A stretch of DNA of 64,000 nt. Origin: Myroides indicus. GTDB taxonomy: Bacteria > Bacteroidota > Bacteroidia > Flavobacteriales > Flavobacteriaceae. The notes beneath the pieces are model-generated. The model was not told where the DNA came from and did not search any database. It saw only the letters and a list, made by a program, of their open reading frames with translations. This document shows, piece after piece, positions 54,453 to 63,995 of the stretch. The stretch covers positions 27,102 to 91,101 of the forward strand of contig NZ_SOAG01000011.1 of assembly GCF_004364575.1 (NCBI RefSeq). Direction: 5' to 3'. Each line of letters begins with the position of its first letter. Within the stretch, counting starts at the first letter, position 1. The translations under genes and the position numbers were made by a program.

Positions 54453-55262
54453 ATGAAAAAATATATAGGTTTATCTCTTTTAGTGCTTGCAATGGCAGGG
54501 TGCAGTCCCTTGCAAAAAGCATTAAAGTCAGAGGATACAGACTATAAAATGGAGGTGGCAAACCAATATTATGAACAAGAGAAATACAGAAAAGCAATCC
54601 GCTTGTATGAGCAGATAGAAACAACCTATCGCGCACGTCCTGATGCAGAAGATATGTACTACAATTTTGCAGAAGCAACTTATCAGGTAAAAGATTATAT
54701 TTTGGCAGGTCCGAGATTTAGATTGTTTGCTTCAACATACCCGAGAAGCGAGAGAAGAGAAGAAGCTTTGCTGAAAGAGATAAAATGCGGAGTAGAATTA
54801 TCACCAGTGTATTCTTTAGACCAAATGATTACTTATGAAACTATCGATAAACTGCAAAAGTTTATTGACGAATACCCGGGATCGGATTTTGTTTTTGAAG
54901 CCAATGCTATTATGTCTGAAATGAACAGAAAAATAGAGAAAAAAGCGTTTGAAAATGCAAAACAATTGAATACAATCGGAGGATGGACTAGAAATTACGG
55001 AGCAGCTATTATCGCTTTGGATAATTTTATTTATGATTATCCGGGTACGATTTATAAAGAAGATGCTTTGTATTATAAGTTTGATTCTGCATATAAACTG
55101 GCAATGAACAGTGTCTACTCTAAAATGGAAGAACGTTTAAAGAATGCCAAGGGAATGTATGAAACGCTGATTCGCTTTAAAGAGGATACAAAATATAAAG
55201 AAAAAGCTGACGGAATGTTGGCTGATATCAATAAAGAATTAGAAAAAATTCAAAATAACTAA
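54453..55262 (+). CDS. bamD: Outer membrane protein assembly factor BamD
   Basis: A periplasmic TPR lipoprotein of the BAM complex that inserts beta-barrels such as PorV and TonB receptors. From the ATG at 54453 it has 269 residues and a lipobox LVLAMAGCSP (Cys17). An ATG eight codons upstream is possible but gives a less typical signal. TPR helices include NQYYEQEKYRKAIRLYEQIE, DYILAGPRFRLFASTYP and ALDNFIYDYPG. It heads a conserved operon with rpoZ, coaBC, DUF4835 and recN. Confidence 0.93.
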   Translation: MKKYIGLSLLVLAMAGCSPLQKALKSEDTDYKMEVANQYYEQEKYRKAIRLYEQIETTYRARPDAEDMYYNFAEATYQVKDYILAGPRFRLFASTYPRSERREEALLKEIKCGVELSPVYSLDQMITYETIDKLQKFIDEYPGSDFVFEANAIMSEMNRKIEKKAFENAKQLNTIGGWTRNYGAAIIALDNFIYDYPGTIYKEDALYYKFDSAYKLAMNSVYSKMEERLKNAKGMYETLIRFKEDTKYKEKADGMLADINKELEKIQNN

Positions 55263-55269
55263 GCTTGTA

Positions 55270-55587
55270 ATGGACTTAAAAAAAACAACTGCACCGGTAA
55301 ATACGATTACCTACAACAAACATAAAATAGAAGAGCCAACGGGAAATATCTACGAAGCTATTACTATTATTGCAAAAAGAGCAGGGCAAATTAATACTGA
55401 AATCAAAAATGAATTGATTGATAAGTTAGATGAATTTGCTACAAATAACGATAGTTTAGATGAAGTATTTGAAAATAAAGAACAAATCGAAGTATCTAAA
55501 TTTTATGAAAAACTACCAAAAGCACATGCTTTAGCTGTAGAAGAGTGGTTGCATCATAAAATAGCTTACAAAGAAGCTGTGAAATAA
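55270..55587 (+). CDS. rpoZ: DNA-directed RNA polymerase omega subunit (Bacteroidota type)
   Basis: 105 residues matching the divergent Bacteroidota omega subunit: a Pro/Thr N-terminus (DLKKTTAPVNTITYNKHKI), then NIYEAITIIAKRAGQINTEIK corresponding to the omega helix that grips the beta-prime subunit. The short acidic helical tail ends with HALAVEEWLHHKIAYKEAVK. Its place between bamD and coaBC is conserved in the phylum. Only the context and this helix make the assignment clear, because it differs strongly from E. coli omega. Confidence 0.88.
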   Translation: MDLKKTTAPVNTITYNKHKIEEPTGNIYEAITIIAKRAGQINTEIKNELIDKLDEFATNNDSLDEVFENKEQIEVSKFYEKLPKAHALAVEEWLHHKIAYKEAVK

Positions 55588-55602
55588 TTTAACACAAAAA
55601 GA

Positions 55603-56811
55603 ATGACGGCGTTAAGCGGAAAAAAGATAATACTGGGAATTACTGGTGGTATTGCCGCTTATAAGACGGCAGCTTTAGTGCGTTTACTTATCAAAGCAGG
55701 TGCTCAGGTTCAAGTGATTATGACGCCTGCTTCTCATCAATTTGTAACTCCTTATACTTTATCAACTTTATCAGGGAAACCTGTTTATACAGTGTTTTTT
55801 AATTCTGCTGAAGATGGAGGAACGTGGAATAATCACGTAGATTTAGCATTGTGGGCAGACTTTATACTTATTGCTCCGGCTACTGCTAATACATTGGCAA
55901 AAATGGCTGGCGGATTTTGTGATAATTTGCTTTTAGCTATATATCTATCTGCTAAATGTCCGGTTTTTATAGCTCCGGCTATGGATTTAGATATGTATGT
56001 CCACCCTACCACAGAAAAAAACTTAACCACATTGTCTGGTTTCGGTAATTTAATCATTCCGGCAGAAGAAGGAGAATTGGCAAGTGGATTAGTAGGCGTT
56101 GGAAGAATGGCTGAACCCGAAAATATAATACAGTTTCTCAAGAATACTTTTACTGAATTTTTACCGCTCAAAGGAAAAAAAATACTAATTACTGCGGGTC
56201 CGACATACGAACCAATAGATCCCGTGCGTTTTATAGGTAACCATTCTTCCGGTAAAATGGGATTTGATATTGCCTTGGAGGCAGCAAATAAAGGGGCAGA
56301 GGTAATATTGATTTCGGGACCAACCCATCAAAAAATTCAACATCCTCGGGTAAAAGTAATACCTGTTATGTCTGCCAACCAAATGTACGATGCTTGTCAT
56401 AAGTACTTTGAAGATACTGATGCAGTAATTGCGGCGGCGGCGGTTGCAGATTATAAACCCAAGATAGTAGCGGATCAAAAGATTAAAAAAAACGCTGAGG
56501 AATTTGTTATTGAAATGGAAAAGAATCCGGATATATTAGCATCTTTAGGAGTTATTAAGAAAGAACAGTTTTTAATTGGTTTTGCATTAGAGACTCAAAA
56601 TGAAGTGGAGTTTGCTAAACAAAAAATCAAGAAGAAAAACTTAGATTTAATTGTGTTAAACTCACTGAATGATGAAGGAGCTGGTTTTGGAAAATCAACA
56701 AATAAAGTTACTTTTATAGATAAAGATTTTAATCTGGAACCAAAAGAACTGAAATCAAAGGAAGAAGTTGCAAAAGATATTGTGAATAAAATAATTGAAC
56801 ATTATGCATAA
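55603..56811 (+). CDS. coaBC: Bifunctional phosphopantothenoylcysteine decarboxylase/phosphopantothenate--cysteine ligase
   Basis: Two steps of coenzyme A synthesis in one 402-residue protein. The N-terminal CoaC flavoprotein has [20 protein letters not shown] (about 11-30), the catalytic His in [12 protein letters not shown] (about 76) and [14 protein letters not shown]. The C-terminal CoaB ligase has [20 protein letters not shown] (about 198-217), [19 protein letters not shown] and [12 protein letters not shown]. Its stop overlaps the DUF4835 gene start by eight bases, so the genes are translationally coupled. Confidence 0.96.
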   Translation: MTALSGKKIILGITGGIAAYKTAALVRLLIKAGAQVQVIMTPASHQFVTPYTLSTLSGKPVYTVFFNSAEDGGTWNNHVDLALWADFILIAPATANTLAKMAGGFCDNLLLAIYLSAKCPVFIAPAMDLDMYVHPTTEKNLTTLSGFGNLIIPAEEGELASGLVGVGRMAEPENIIQFLKNTFTEFLPLKGKKILITAGPTYEPIDPVRFIGNHSSGKMGFDIALEAANKGAEVILISGPTHQKIQHPRVKVIPVMSANQMYDACHKYFEDTDAVIAAAAVADYKPKIVADQKIKKNAEEFVIEMEKNPDILASLGVIKKEQFLIGFALETQNEVEFAKQKIKKKNLDLIVLNSLNDEGAGFGKSTNKVTFIDKDFNLEPKELKSKEEVAKDIVNKIIEHYA

Positions 56812-57688
56812 GTTTATTTGGCTTATTGGTTTCTTTTTTGTCCTTACTTTTGGGAGAGCTCAAGAGTTAAAAGCGACTGTTAGTATCAATCATAGCCAAA
56901 TTGGCAATAGCAATCAAAATTATTTTAAGACGCTTGAGAATGCATTAAGAGAGCTGTTGAACAATACCAGCTGGACATCCACAAAATTTTCAAATAACGA
57001 AAAGATAGATTGTGTTTTTCTTTTAAACGTAAATTCTTTTGAAAATAATTCAGTTAGCGGAACTTTGCAGGTTCAGTTTACTCGTCCGGTTTACAACTCT
57101 ACTTATACATCACCGGTATTAAACTTTAATGATAAAGATATTTCTTTTTCATATACAGAATTCGAATCTTTGAGATATAATCCCAATTCCTACGATTCTA
57201 ATTTGCTTTCAATCATGGGGTTTTATGTCAATATGATAATGGGGATGGATGCCGATACTTTTGCTTTAGAAGGAGGAACCGAATATTATCAGGCAGCATC
57301 AAGCATAGCTTCTTTAGCACAACAATCTAATTATAAAGGGTGGAAACAAGGGGATGGTACAAATACAAGATATTATTTTGTAAATGATATTTTAGCAGGC
57401 TCAGGACGTTCCTTCAGAAAAGCTTTGTATACCTATCATCGTGAAGGAATGGATTTGATGGCAGATAAAGTTGAAGATGGAAGAGACGGCATTTATGCTG
57501 CATTGACAGATTTAGTGCAAATTCACAATACAAGACCTAATTCATTTTTGATGCGAATCTTTTTTGATGCCAAAACTGATGAAATAGTAAATATTTACTC
57601 AGGAGTAATGGATAAAAATAAGAAAAAAGTGGTTGAAACTTTGAATAAAATATCTCCGCTAAATTCTTCTAAGTGGAATAATTTATAA
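56804..57688 (+). CDS. DUF4835 family protein (PorD-like)
   Basis: 294 residues from the ATG at 56804, which lies inside coaBC; a TTG three codons earlier is unlikely. The signal peptide is WLIGFFFVLTFGRAQE. The mature protein is beta-rich, with LNFNDKDISFSYTEFESL, NMIMGMDADTFALEGGTEY and GIYAALTDLVQIHNTRPNSF. Database annotation commonly names DUF4835 proteins as T9SS protein PorD; I recall that link but cannot verify a secretion role. It lies 21 bases before recN in a conserved operon. Confidence 0.82.
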   Translation: MHKFIWLIGFFFVLTFGRAQELKATVSINHSQIGNSNQNYFKTLENALRELLNNTSWTSTKFSNNEKIDCVFLLNVNSFENNSVSGTLQVQFTRPVYNSTYTSPVLNFNDKDISFSYTEFESLRYNPNSYDSNLLSIMGFYVNMIMGMDADTFALEGGTEYYQAASSIASLAQQSNYKGWKQGDGTNTRYYFVNDILAGSGRSFRKALYTYHREGMDLMADKVEDGRDGIYAALTDLVQIHNTRPNSFLMRIFFDAKTDEIVNIYSGVMDKNKKKVVETLNKISPLNSSKWNNL

Positions 57689-57709
57689 GACTGTAAATTT
57701 TATTTGTCT

Positions 57710-59365
57710 ATGTTGACCTTGCTAAATATCAAAAATTTTGCATTAATTGAATCACTTGAAATAAATTTTTCGGCCGGGTTTTCTATTATTACAGGAGAAA
57801 CGGGAGCAGGAAAATCTATTTTATTAGGGGCATTAGGATTACTGCAAGGAAAAAGAGCAGATTTAAATTCACTGAAAAACAAAGAGCAGAAATGCATTGT
57901 AGAAGGATGTTTTAATGTAGAATCTTATAACCTGCAGGAGTTATATAGTCATTTAGACCTAGATTATGAACCTCTGACCATTATTCGCCGTGAAATATTG
58001 CCTTCAGGAAAATCCCGTGCGTTTGTCAATGACAGTCCAGTAAATTTAAATGTTTTGCAAGAATTAAGCGAGTCGTTGATAGATATTCACTCTCAACATC
58101 AAACAGCTGAACTTTCAGATGAAAATTATCAGATTCAGGTTGTGGATGCCGTAGCAGGAAATCGTCAATTGCTGGAAAACTATCAATCGAATTTAAAGAA
58201 GTATAAAAAAAATAATTCGGCATTAAAATCGTTAAAAGAGAGACGGATCGAACTGATAAAAGAACAGGATTACAGCAATTATTTATTGGAAGAATTGCAA
58301 GCAGCAGATTTAATCAAATTAAATCAAACTGAATTAGAAGAAGAATATGAAAAGTTGAATAATGTTGAATTTGTTAGGGAAAGCTTCGGACAATCTCTAA
58401 ATTTGCTGATCGCTGAACAATTGGGAGTAATTGTTGGTTTGAAAGAAGTTAGGAATTTACTTCAGAAGACGGCTTCTTTTTCTAAAAACTATAGTGAACT
58501 GAACAATCGGGTGAGCAGTGTGGAAATAGAGTTATCCGATATTGCGGCTGAATTGGAAAATCAGTTAGAGGGTGTAATTTATGACCCGGAACAGTTAAGC
58601 TATGTATATGAGCGTTTGCAGTTGCTTTATGCTTTGCAAAAAAAGCATCAGGTATCTACCGTGGATGAATTACTAGAAATTGAGGAACAATTAAGTGAAA
58701 AAATATTTTTGGCAACCGACTTGGAGCAGAAAATTGAGGCTTTGGAGGAGGAGATAAAAAGGTTGGAAAAGATATTGAGAGAGTTATCTAAAAAACTGTC
58801 CGATATGCGAAAAAAAGCAGTTCCCGGGTTGCAAAAGCAATTATTAGATATCCTGAAAGAATTGGGAATGCCTAACGCTGAATTTAAATTTGAATTTAAT
58901 CTTTCTGCTAATTATTTGTCCAACGGGACGGATGAAATTCAACTGTTGTTTTCAGCGAATAAAGGAACGAGTTACGGACTGCTTAAAAAAGTAGCTTCAG
59001 GAGGAGAAATGTCGAGAATAATGTTAGCCATAAAAGCGGTTTTAGCAAGATATTCTCATTTGCCAACAATTATTTTTGATGAAATAGACACCGGCGTTTC
59101 TGGTGAAGTGGCGGATAAAATGGGAGAAATTATGAGTGATATGAGTAATTATATGCAAGTATTTTCAATTACGCACTTACCGCAAATAGCAGCCAAAGGA
59201 AAACATCATTATAAAGTATTTAAAGAATCTGACGAGGATACGACTACTTCTAAATTGGTAGAACTGAATGCAGAGACCAGAGTTCGGGAAATTGCTCAGA
59301 TGTTGTCCGGAAAAGATATTACCGATTCTGCCCTTCAGCATGCTAAAGAGTTATTGACTAGATAA
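57710..59365 (+). CDS. recN: DNA repair protein RecN
   Basis: An SMC-like ATPase of double-strand-break repair. From the ATG at 57710 it has 551 residues. Walker A is ITGETGAGKSILLGALGLLQ (about 27-46). A long coiled coil fills about 150-380 (LEQKIEALEEEIKRLEKILR). The ABC signature is VASGGEMSRIMLAIKAVLAR and Walker B is PTIIFDEIDTGVSGEVADKM. A TTG two codons upstream is a weaker start. It is the last gene of the bamD operon and converges with the DUF4249 gene. Confidence 0.95.
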   Translation: MLTLLNIKNFALIESLEINFSAGFSIITGETGAGKSILLGALGLLQGKRADLNSLKNKEQKCIVEGCFNVESYNLQELYSHLDLDYEPLTIIRREILPSGKSRAFVNDSPVNLNVLQELSESLIDIHSQHQTAELSDENYQIQVVDAVAGNRQLLENYQSNLKKYKKNNSALKSLKERRIELIKEQDYSNYLLEELQAADLIKLNQTELEEEYEKLNNVEFVRESFGQSLNLLIAEQLGVIVGLKEVRNLLQKTASFSKNYSELNNRVSSVEIELSDIAAELENQLEGVIYDPEQLSYVYERLQLLYALQKKHQVSTVDELLEIEEQLSEKIFLATDLEQKIEALEEEIKRLEKILRELSKKLSDMRKKAVPGLQKQLLDILKELGMPNAEFKFEFNLSANYLSNGTDEIQLLFSANKGTSYGLLKKVASGGEMSRIMLAIKAVLARYSHLPTIIFDEIDTGVSGEVADKMGEIMSDMSNYMQVFSITHLPQIAAKGKHHYKVFKESDEDTTTSKLVELNAETRVREIAQMLSGKDITDSALQHAKELLTR

Positions 59366-59388
59366 TTTTAAAATTATTGCTTACTTTT

Positions 59389-60237
59389 TTAAGGATTAGG
59401 CTGTTCATAAATAACGTGTTGTGTTGTTTGTAGATCCAGTATTCTGAAATACCCGAGAGCTTCTTTTTCCGGCGAAGTCATATTTTTTACATTACCTACG
59501 ATTTGTCCGGCAGGAGTTTGAAAAGGACCACCTCCGTTGTTGATAGCATCAAAAAAAGCATAGATAAAGTCGTAATAATTACGTGATATTTGTCCAAGTT
59601 GTATGTGGATCAAATTTCCGGGTTGTGTATTTTCATTCGCAATATATAAGGTCTCCATTCTATTGCCTGCTGAAAATTCGTTAGATACGACCCTTGGCTG
59701 AGGCGAATGTGAATCTTTTTGAAACATCAGATAGTAATAGTTGTATTTCTGCTTATTCTGAAGTTCATCCTGATAATATACTCTTAGAACGTATCGCGAT
59801 TCGTCGAAAAATTTTTCTCTTGTTTGAATTACTTCTTCAATTTTCGGGCTTTTTATATAGGTTTCAGTTGCTTCATATATATCATTACCATATTCTATAT
59901 GGAGTTTGAACGAATCTCCTTCTTGCGGTTTTTGTATTTCAGTAGAAAAATAAATTCCCGTATCCGAAAACTCCTGAAAAGGATAGCGATTATTCTGAAA
60001 ATCTTCAACCCAAACAACAGCATTACTTACTTTTGGAATATCAGGGTTAAAATAATCTGTAGTTAAACTTAATTTTATGTATAGAGTATCTATCGCATTA
60101 GAAGGATTAAAATCTAAGTTTCCTTCTACTACTAAACCAGGTTCGGCTGTTGGTAAGTCAATATCTATTATTTTAGTACAGGCTGATAGAATTAAAGAAC
60201 AAACTATAAAAATAATATGCTTGAATGTTTTCATCAT
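59389..60237 (-). CDS. DUF4249 lipoprotein, partner of the TonB-dependent receptor
   Basis: 282 residues from the ATG at 60237 (a second ATG follows at once). The lipoprotein signal ends at Cys20 (SLILSACTK). A frame extending 88 codons upstream overlaps the receptor gene and is rejected. The beta-rich body (VVEGNLDFNPSNAIDTLYIK, FSDTGIYFSTEIQKPQEGDS) is typical DUF4249, a family nearly always encoded right after a TonB-dependent receptor. One base separates the two genes. It probably works with the receptor at the cell surface. The ligand is unknown. Confidence 0.88.
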   Translation of the reverse strand: MMKTFKHIIFIVCSLILSACTKIIDIDLPTAEPGLVVEGNLDFNPSNAIDTLYIKLSLTTDYFNPDIPKVSNAVVWVEDFQNNRYPFQEFSDTGIYFSTEIQKPQEGDSFKLHIEYGNDIYEATETYIKSPKIEEVIQTREKFFDESRYVLRVYYQDELQNKQKYNYYYLMFQKDSHSPQPRVVSNEFSAGNRMETLYIANENTQPGNLIHIQLGQISRNYYDFIYAFFDAINNGGGPFQTPAGQIVGNVKNMTSPEKEALGYFRILDLQTTQHVIYEQPNP

Positions 60238-60238
60238 T

Positions 60239-62620
60239 TTAGAATTTAAAATTATAAGTAACACTTGGAACGAGTCCAAAAATAGATAGCTTTTCTGCTT
60301 CATTCTTACCGCGTATATCTTCATTTTCCCGAAATGAAATAGAGGCCGCATTATATCTGCTATATAAATTGTAAATGCCGAATATCCATTCGCTTTTCCA
60401 GCGTTTTTTACTATTGGGATTAGGAGTATAAGTAGCTGAAACATCCAGATGATGGAATGCCGGCATAGTGTTGGCATGTCGTTCTCCAAACTTTGGCGCA
60501 CGCAATCCTAAATATTCGTATTGCCCTTCCGGATATGTAATCGGTCTCCCGGATTGTAACGTAAAGCTTGCGCTAAACGTCCATTTGGGGTTAAAATCAT
60601 AAATGGCAGTAGCTGTTAAATCATGTAGTTTATCGTATGCCGTGCGGTACCATTCACCGTTATTTATGCCGGGTTCTTCAATAGTTCTTCCGGGAGTTCT
60701 TTGTTCGGAACGAGAGAGAGTGTAAGCGATCCAGCCTGTTAATTGACCTGTGTTTTTTCTAAGCAGAAATTCCAAACCATAAGCCTGGGATTCTCCTGTC
60801 AATATAACGCGTTCAATAGCATCATTTCCGATAAGTTCGGCTCCATCAATATAATCAATACTGTTTTTGCCTTTTTTATAAAAAACTTCTGTTTCAAGGC
60901 TGTATTTGCTATTGCTTAAATTTTGAAAATAACCAAGTGCTATCTGGTCAACAAGTTCGGGTTCGAGATATCTACCACTGGGCGTCCATATATCTAATGG
61001 AGTTGGTGCAGAAGTATTTGACATAAGATGAATATATTGCGCCATTCGATTATAACTTGCCTTAACCGATTGATCATCATTTATTATATATGCAATTCCC
61101 AATCGAGGTTCTAAATTGTTAAATTGTTTGATGGATTTTCCCTTGCTGTAAGTTTGGATGTTAATAGGATCAGCCATTTTATACACCCCAAGAGTTTTGT
61201 CATACAAAACCGGTTGATTGTTCTCGTAAATCTGCTCTACACCTTTACCTGTTGCGTTAAAATTTGAAAATCGTATGCCGTAATTCATACTGAAATGCTG
61301 TCCTATTTTTTGCTCAGCTTCAATATAAATATTAGCTTCTGTAGCGTGCTTATCATCTATCTTTTTATAATTGATGGATGAATCTGTTCTTGTAGGCTTT
61401 ATAGTGCCGGGATCAAAATTATAGGCTATGACTCCTAAACCGTATTTTAATTGCAAAGATTGATCTATATCATGAGTAAAGTCATATTTTAGTTGGTAAC
61501 TTTTTATTCCTGATTTCCAGCTAAAACCTATTAAATCAAGATCTAAATCGTAAGTGTACTGGCTTGTATTAAGTGAAAGATTGGCGGTTAAATTATCTGT
61601 AAATAAATGACGCCAATTAAGAGTTGCAGCAAGGTTTCCGAAAGAGTTTTTCATGATATCTGTAAAACTAAAAATATCTCTGCCGAAATACCCTGAAAAA
61701 TTAATTTTATTTTTGTCATTAATGTCAAAAGATAGTTTGGTGTTAATATCGTAAAAATAAGCAGAGTTGTCATTGTCTGTCAATTTTAAAAACAAATGAG
61801 CATAGGAGCCTCTTCCGGCAATAAGAAACGAAGATTTTCCTTTTTGGATAGGACCTTCAAGCATTAACCGGCTCGAAATAACTCCGATTCCCCCAGTTCC
61901 GTGAAACTCTGTTGTATTTCCACTTTTCTGAAAAACTTCTAAAACAGAAGAAGCTCTCCCTCCAAAGCGGGCGGGAATTCCACCTTTGTAAAGTTTTAAA
62001 TCTTTGACGGCATCAGCATTAAAAATTGAAAAGAAACCAAATAGATGGGATGAACTGTAAATTGCTGCATCGTCCAATAATACAAGATTTTGACCCGCAC
62101 TTCCTCCTCGTACATTAAATCCGGCAGCTCCCTCTCCGGCATTTGTTACTCCGGGGAGCTGTAAGATAGTTTTTAGTAAATCAGTTTCTCCCAAAACAAC
62201 GGGCATTTTTTTTATTTCTTCTACAGAAAGCTTATTGACACTCATTTCAGGCTTTCTAATATCTGTTTTTTTGGAGTTTTGTATGATGATTAATTCTTTT
62301 AGTTCAGCAGAATTGCTTTTTAATGTGATGTTTAGAGATTGGTCAGAATCTAAATTTACTTTTATGTTTTGGTTTTCGTATCCTAAATAACTTACTTGTA
62401 ATGTATATATTCCCGGAGAAAGTTCGATCGAAAAAAAGCCTTTTTCGTCTGTCATTAACCCATTATTAATTTCAGGGATATAAATAGTTGTTCCGATCAA
62501 TGATTCATAACTATCTTGTACTGTTCCTTTTAAAGTGTACTTTTTTTGAGAAAAAGCAGTTGTTGTAAATAAAAATGACAAGATTACTATGATGAGGTTT
62601 ATTTTTTTTAAGAAATTCAT
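60239..62620 (-). CDS. TonB-dependent outer-membrane receptor
   Basis: 793 residues: a signal peptide (IIVILSFLFTTTAFSQK), an N-terminal carboxypeptidase-regulatory-like domain (YTLKGTVQDSYESLIGTTIY, about 28-110), a plug domain (LLKTILQLPGVTNAGEGAAG, FNVRGGSAGQNLVLLDDAAI, YKGGIPARFGGRASSVLEV) and a 22-strand barrel ending in LVPSVTYNFKF with the terminal Phe expected for BAM recognition. No SusD-like gene follows, only the DUF4249 lipoprotein, so it is not a classic polysaccharide utilisation locus. Substrate unknown. Confidence 0.92.
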   Translation of the reverse strand: MNFLKKINLIIVILSFLFTTTAFSQKKYTLKGTVQDSYESLIGTTIYIPEINNGLMTDEKGFFSIELSPGIYTLQVSYLGYENQNIKVNLDSDQSLNITLKSNSAELKELIIIQNSKKTDIRKPEMSVNKLSVEEIKKMPVVLGETDLLKTILQLPGVTNAGEGAAGFNVRGGSAGQNLVLLDDAAIYSSSHLFGFFSIFNADAVKDLKLYKGGIPARFGGRASSVLEVFQKSGNTTEFHGTGGIGVISSRLMLEGPIQKGKSSFLIAGRGSYAHLFLKLTDNDNSAYFYDINTKLSFDINDKNKINFSGYFGRDIFSFTDIMKNSFGNLAATLNWRHLFTDNLTANLSLNTSQYTYDLDLDLIGFSWKSGIKSYQLKYDFTHDIDQSLQLKYGLGVIAYNFDPGTIKPTRTDSSINYKKIDDKHATEANIYIEAEQKIGQHFSMNYGIRFSNFNATGKGVEQIYENNQPVLYDKTLGVYKMADPINIQTYSKGKSIKQFNNLEPRLGIAYIINDDQSVKASYNRMAQYIHLMSNTSAPTPLDIWTPSGRYLEPELVDQIALGYFQNLSNSKYSLETEVFYKKGKNSIDYIDGAELIGNDAIERVILTGESQAYGLEFLLRKNTGQLTGWIAYTLSRSEQRTPGRTIEEPGINNGEWYRTAYDKLHDLTATAIYDFNPKWTFSASFTLQSGRPITYPEGQYEYLGLRAPKFGERHANTMPAFHHLDVSATYTPNPNSKKRWKSEWIFGIYNLYSRYNAASISFRENEDIRGKNEAEKLSIFGLVPSVTYNFKF

Positions 62621-62751
62621 TCGTGATTGAAGTTAAAATAGACGGGACAAGATAATTAAAACTTTACGATAATTGTTAACGAATAAATAGTTAATTTTAT
62701 TGCTTTTAAGTGTAAAAGTAAATATTAATTTTAGTATAAGTAAGTTTTAAA

Positions 62752-63279
62752 ATGATTATAAAAGATGTTAGAGGTAAGTATCCTCAATTTGGAGAAGATT
62801 GTTATATCGCAGAAAATGCAACAATTATAGGTGATGTTATTATAGGGGGAAACTGCAGTATTTGGTTTAACTCTGTTATCAGAGGAGATGTAAATTCTAT
62901 TTCTGTAGGGAATAAAGTTAATATACAAGATGGAGCAATTATCCATTGTACATATTTGAAGCACCCTACAATTATAGGCAATAATGTTTCTATTGGGCAT
63001 AATGCCTTAATACATGGTTGTACAATTCAGGATAATGTATTGATTGGAATGGGAGCTATTGTGATGGATAATTGTGTTATAAAAAGTAATACAATTATTG
63101 CAGCAGGAGCTGTAGTAGTCCAAAATACTGTAGTAGAATCTGGTGTAATTTATGCGGGCGTACCGGCTAAGAAAATAAAAGATATTGATAAGTCGTACTT
63201 TGCAGGAGAAATAGAGCGGATAGCTGAGAATTATGTATTATATTCAAGTTGGTATAAAAAAGAAGATAATATTATTTAA
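62752..63279 (+). CDS. Gamma carbonic anhydrase family protein
   Basis: 175 residues forming a left-handed beta-helix of hexapeptide repeats (ATIIGDVIIGGNCSIWFNSV, IRGDVNSISVGNKVNIQDGA). Candidate zinc ligands are three His, in IIHCTYLKHP, SIGHNALIHGC and the adjacent His. The C-terminal ~35 residues are helical (SYFAGEIERIAENYVLYSSW). Enzyme activity is not guaranteed, because many homologues act as acyltransferase-like or scaffold proteins. It is divergent from the receptor gene, about 130 bases away. Confidence 0.9.
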   Translation: MIIKDVRGKYPQFGEDCYIAENATIIGDVIIGGNCSIWFNSVIRGDVNSISVGNKVNIQDGAIIHCTYLKHPTIIGNNVSIGHNALIHGCTIQDNVLIGMGAIVMDNCVIKSNTIIAAGAVVVQNTVVESGVIYAGVPAKKIKDIDKSYFAGEIERIAENYVLYSSWYKKEDNII

Positions 63280-63282
63280 TGA

Positions 63283-63459
63283 AGATATTGTACCAAGGGA
63301 ACTTTGAGTGTAAGATTCTGCTTGGTTTCAAGCTGGGCAGAATATTTGTATAGTTATTTATGTGTTTGTCTTTACTTTTGTAAAATAAAGGAGGCTATAG
63401 AAATTAGTGTAGCTATACTAACAAAACCTATAAACTCATGTTTCAAGTACTTCACAAAG
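63283..63459. other. Non-coding sequence before the transposase relic
   Basis: I see no gene, terminator or promoter of note. A plus-strand open frame that starts at 63304 runs through here, but only its last third has protein-like content, and that part is the transposase relic. Confidence 0.5.
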
Positions 63460-63950
63460 GAATATAGAATTATATACATAGTTTCTCATTTACTACTTCT
63501 AAAAAGTGGATTTAAATCAAAAGCTCCACTTTGTAAAATAGTTAATACTATGTTAAGTAATTTAAAAACCGATGCGCAGTGAAATTCTTTACTAATTTAA
63601 TAATTATCTAATAATCAATAATTTATATATAAGGTGATATTTAGTCATTTTTGAGATTGGAGTAAAGAAGGTATTTGGTAATCTTGTTAGATAGAATTAT
63701 TAAAAAAGAACAAATATCTTATTGATTTGTCAAATGGAGATTTAGATGGAAGTCATACAAAACCTTTAAGAGAAGGATAACAAGTAACTTATATCAAGGA
63801 AGAAAGAAACGTAAAACAACGAATTCTTTATTCTTTACAGATATTCAAGGTTGACATCTAACCCTGTCAGAACTTATACTTGATAATTACAATGAGTTAT
63901 TTAGTTGTAATAGCCACAACTTCATCTGACAGTTAGGGGTTAAAAATAAT
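63460..63950 (+). pseudogene. Decayed IS5-like transposase relic
   Basis: A single frame reads as a DDE transposase with many stops. The N-terminal part has SGFKSKAPLCKIVNTMLSNL and KTDAQ, the usual HTH region. After a gap comes WSKEGIW, then IELLKKNKYLIDLSNGDLDG with SHT (the catalytic Asp block), then QGRKKRKTTNSLFFTDIQG and LTLSE. Stops in this frame lie at 63580, 63598, 63601, 63619, 63652, 63679, 63688 and 63778. A two-base gain (or one-base loss) occurs near 63793, followed by another stop at 63852. I cannot identify terminal repeats, so the element's borders are unknown. Confidence 0.8.
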
Positions 63951-63965
63951 TGTCAGTTATTCTCT

Positions 63966-63995
63966 AAAATCCTTACTACCAAAAGTAAGGATTTT
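63966..63995. terminator. Terminator-like hairpin at the right edge
   Basis: Stem AAAATCCTTACT (63966-63977) with 63984-63995 and a 6-base loop, followed by T-rich sequence. No gene in the window ends just before it on the plus strand. It may serve a gene beyond the right edge on the minus strand. Confidence 0.6.

Noticed and set aside
59362..59377. Palindrome ATAATTTTAAAATTAT at the recN/DUF4249 junction
   Set aside because: It contains only A and T, so it is expected by chance in this sequence and is a weak hairpin.
60238..60501. 88-codon N-terminal extension of the DUF4249 protein
   Set aside because: It lies entirely inside the 3' end of the TonB receptor gene in another frame; the lipoprotein signal begins only at 60237.
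63304..63582. Plus-strand open frame of 92 codons taken as a separate gene
   Set aside because: Only the last ~35 codons look real, and they continue in the same frame into the transposase relic after the stop; it is part of the pseudogene.
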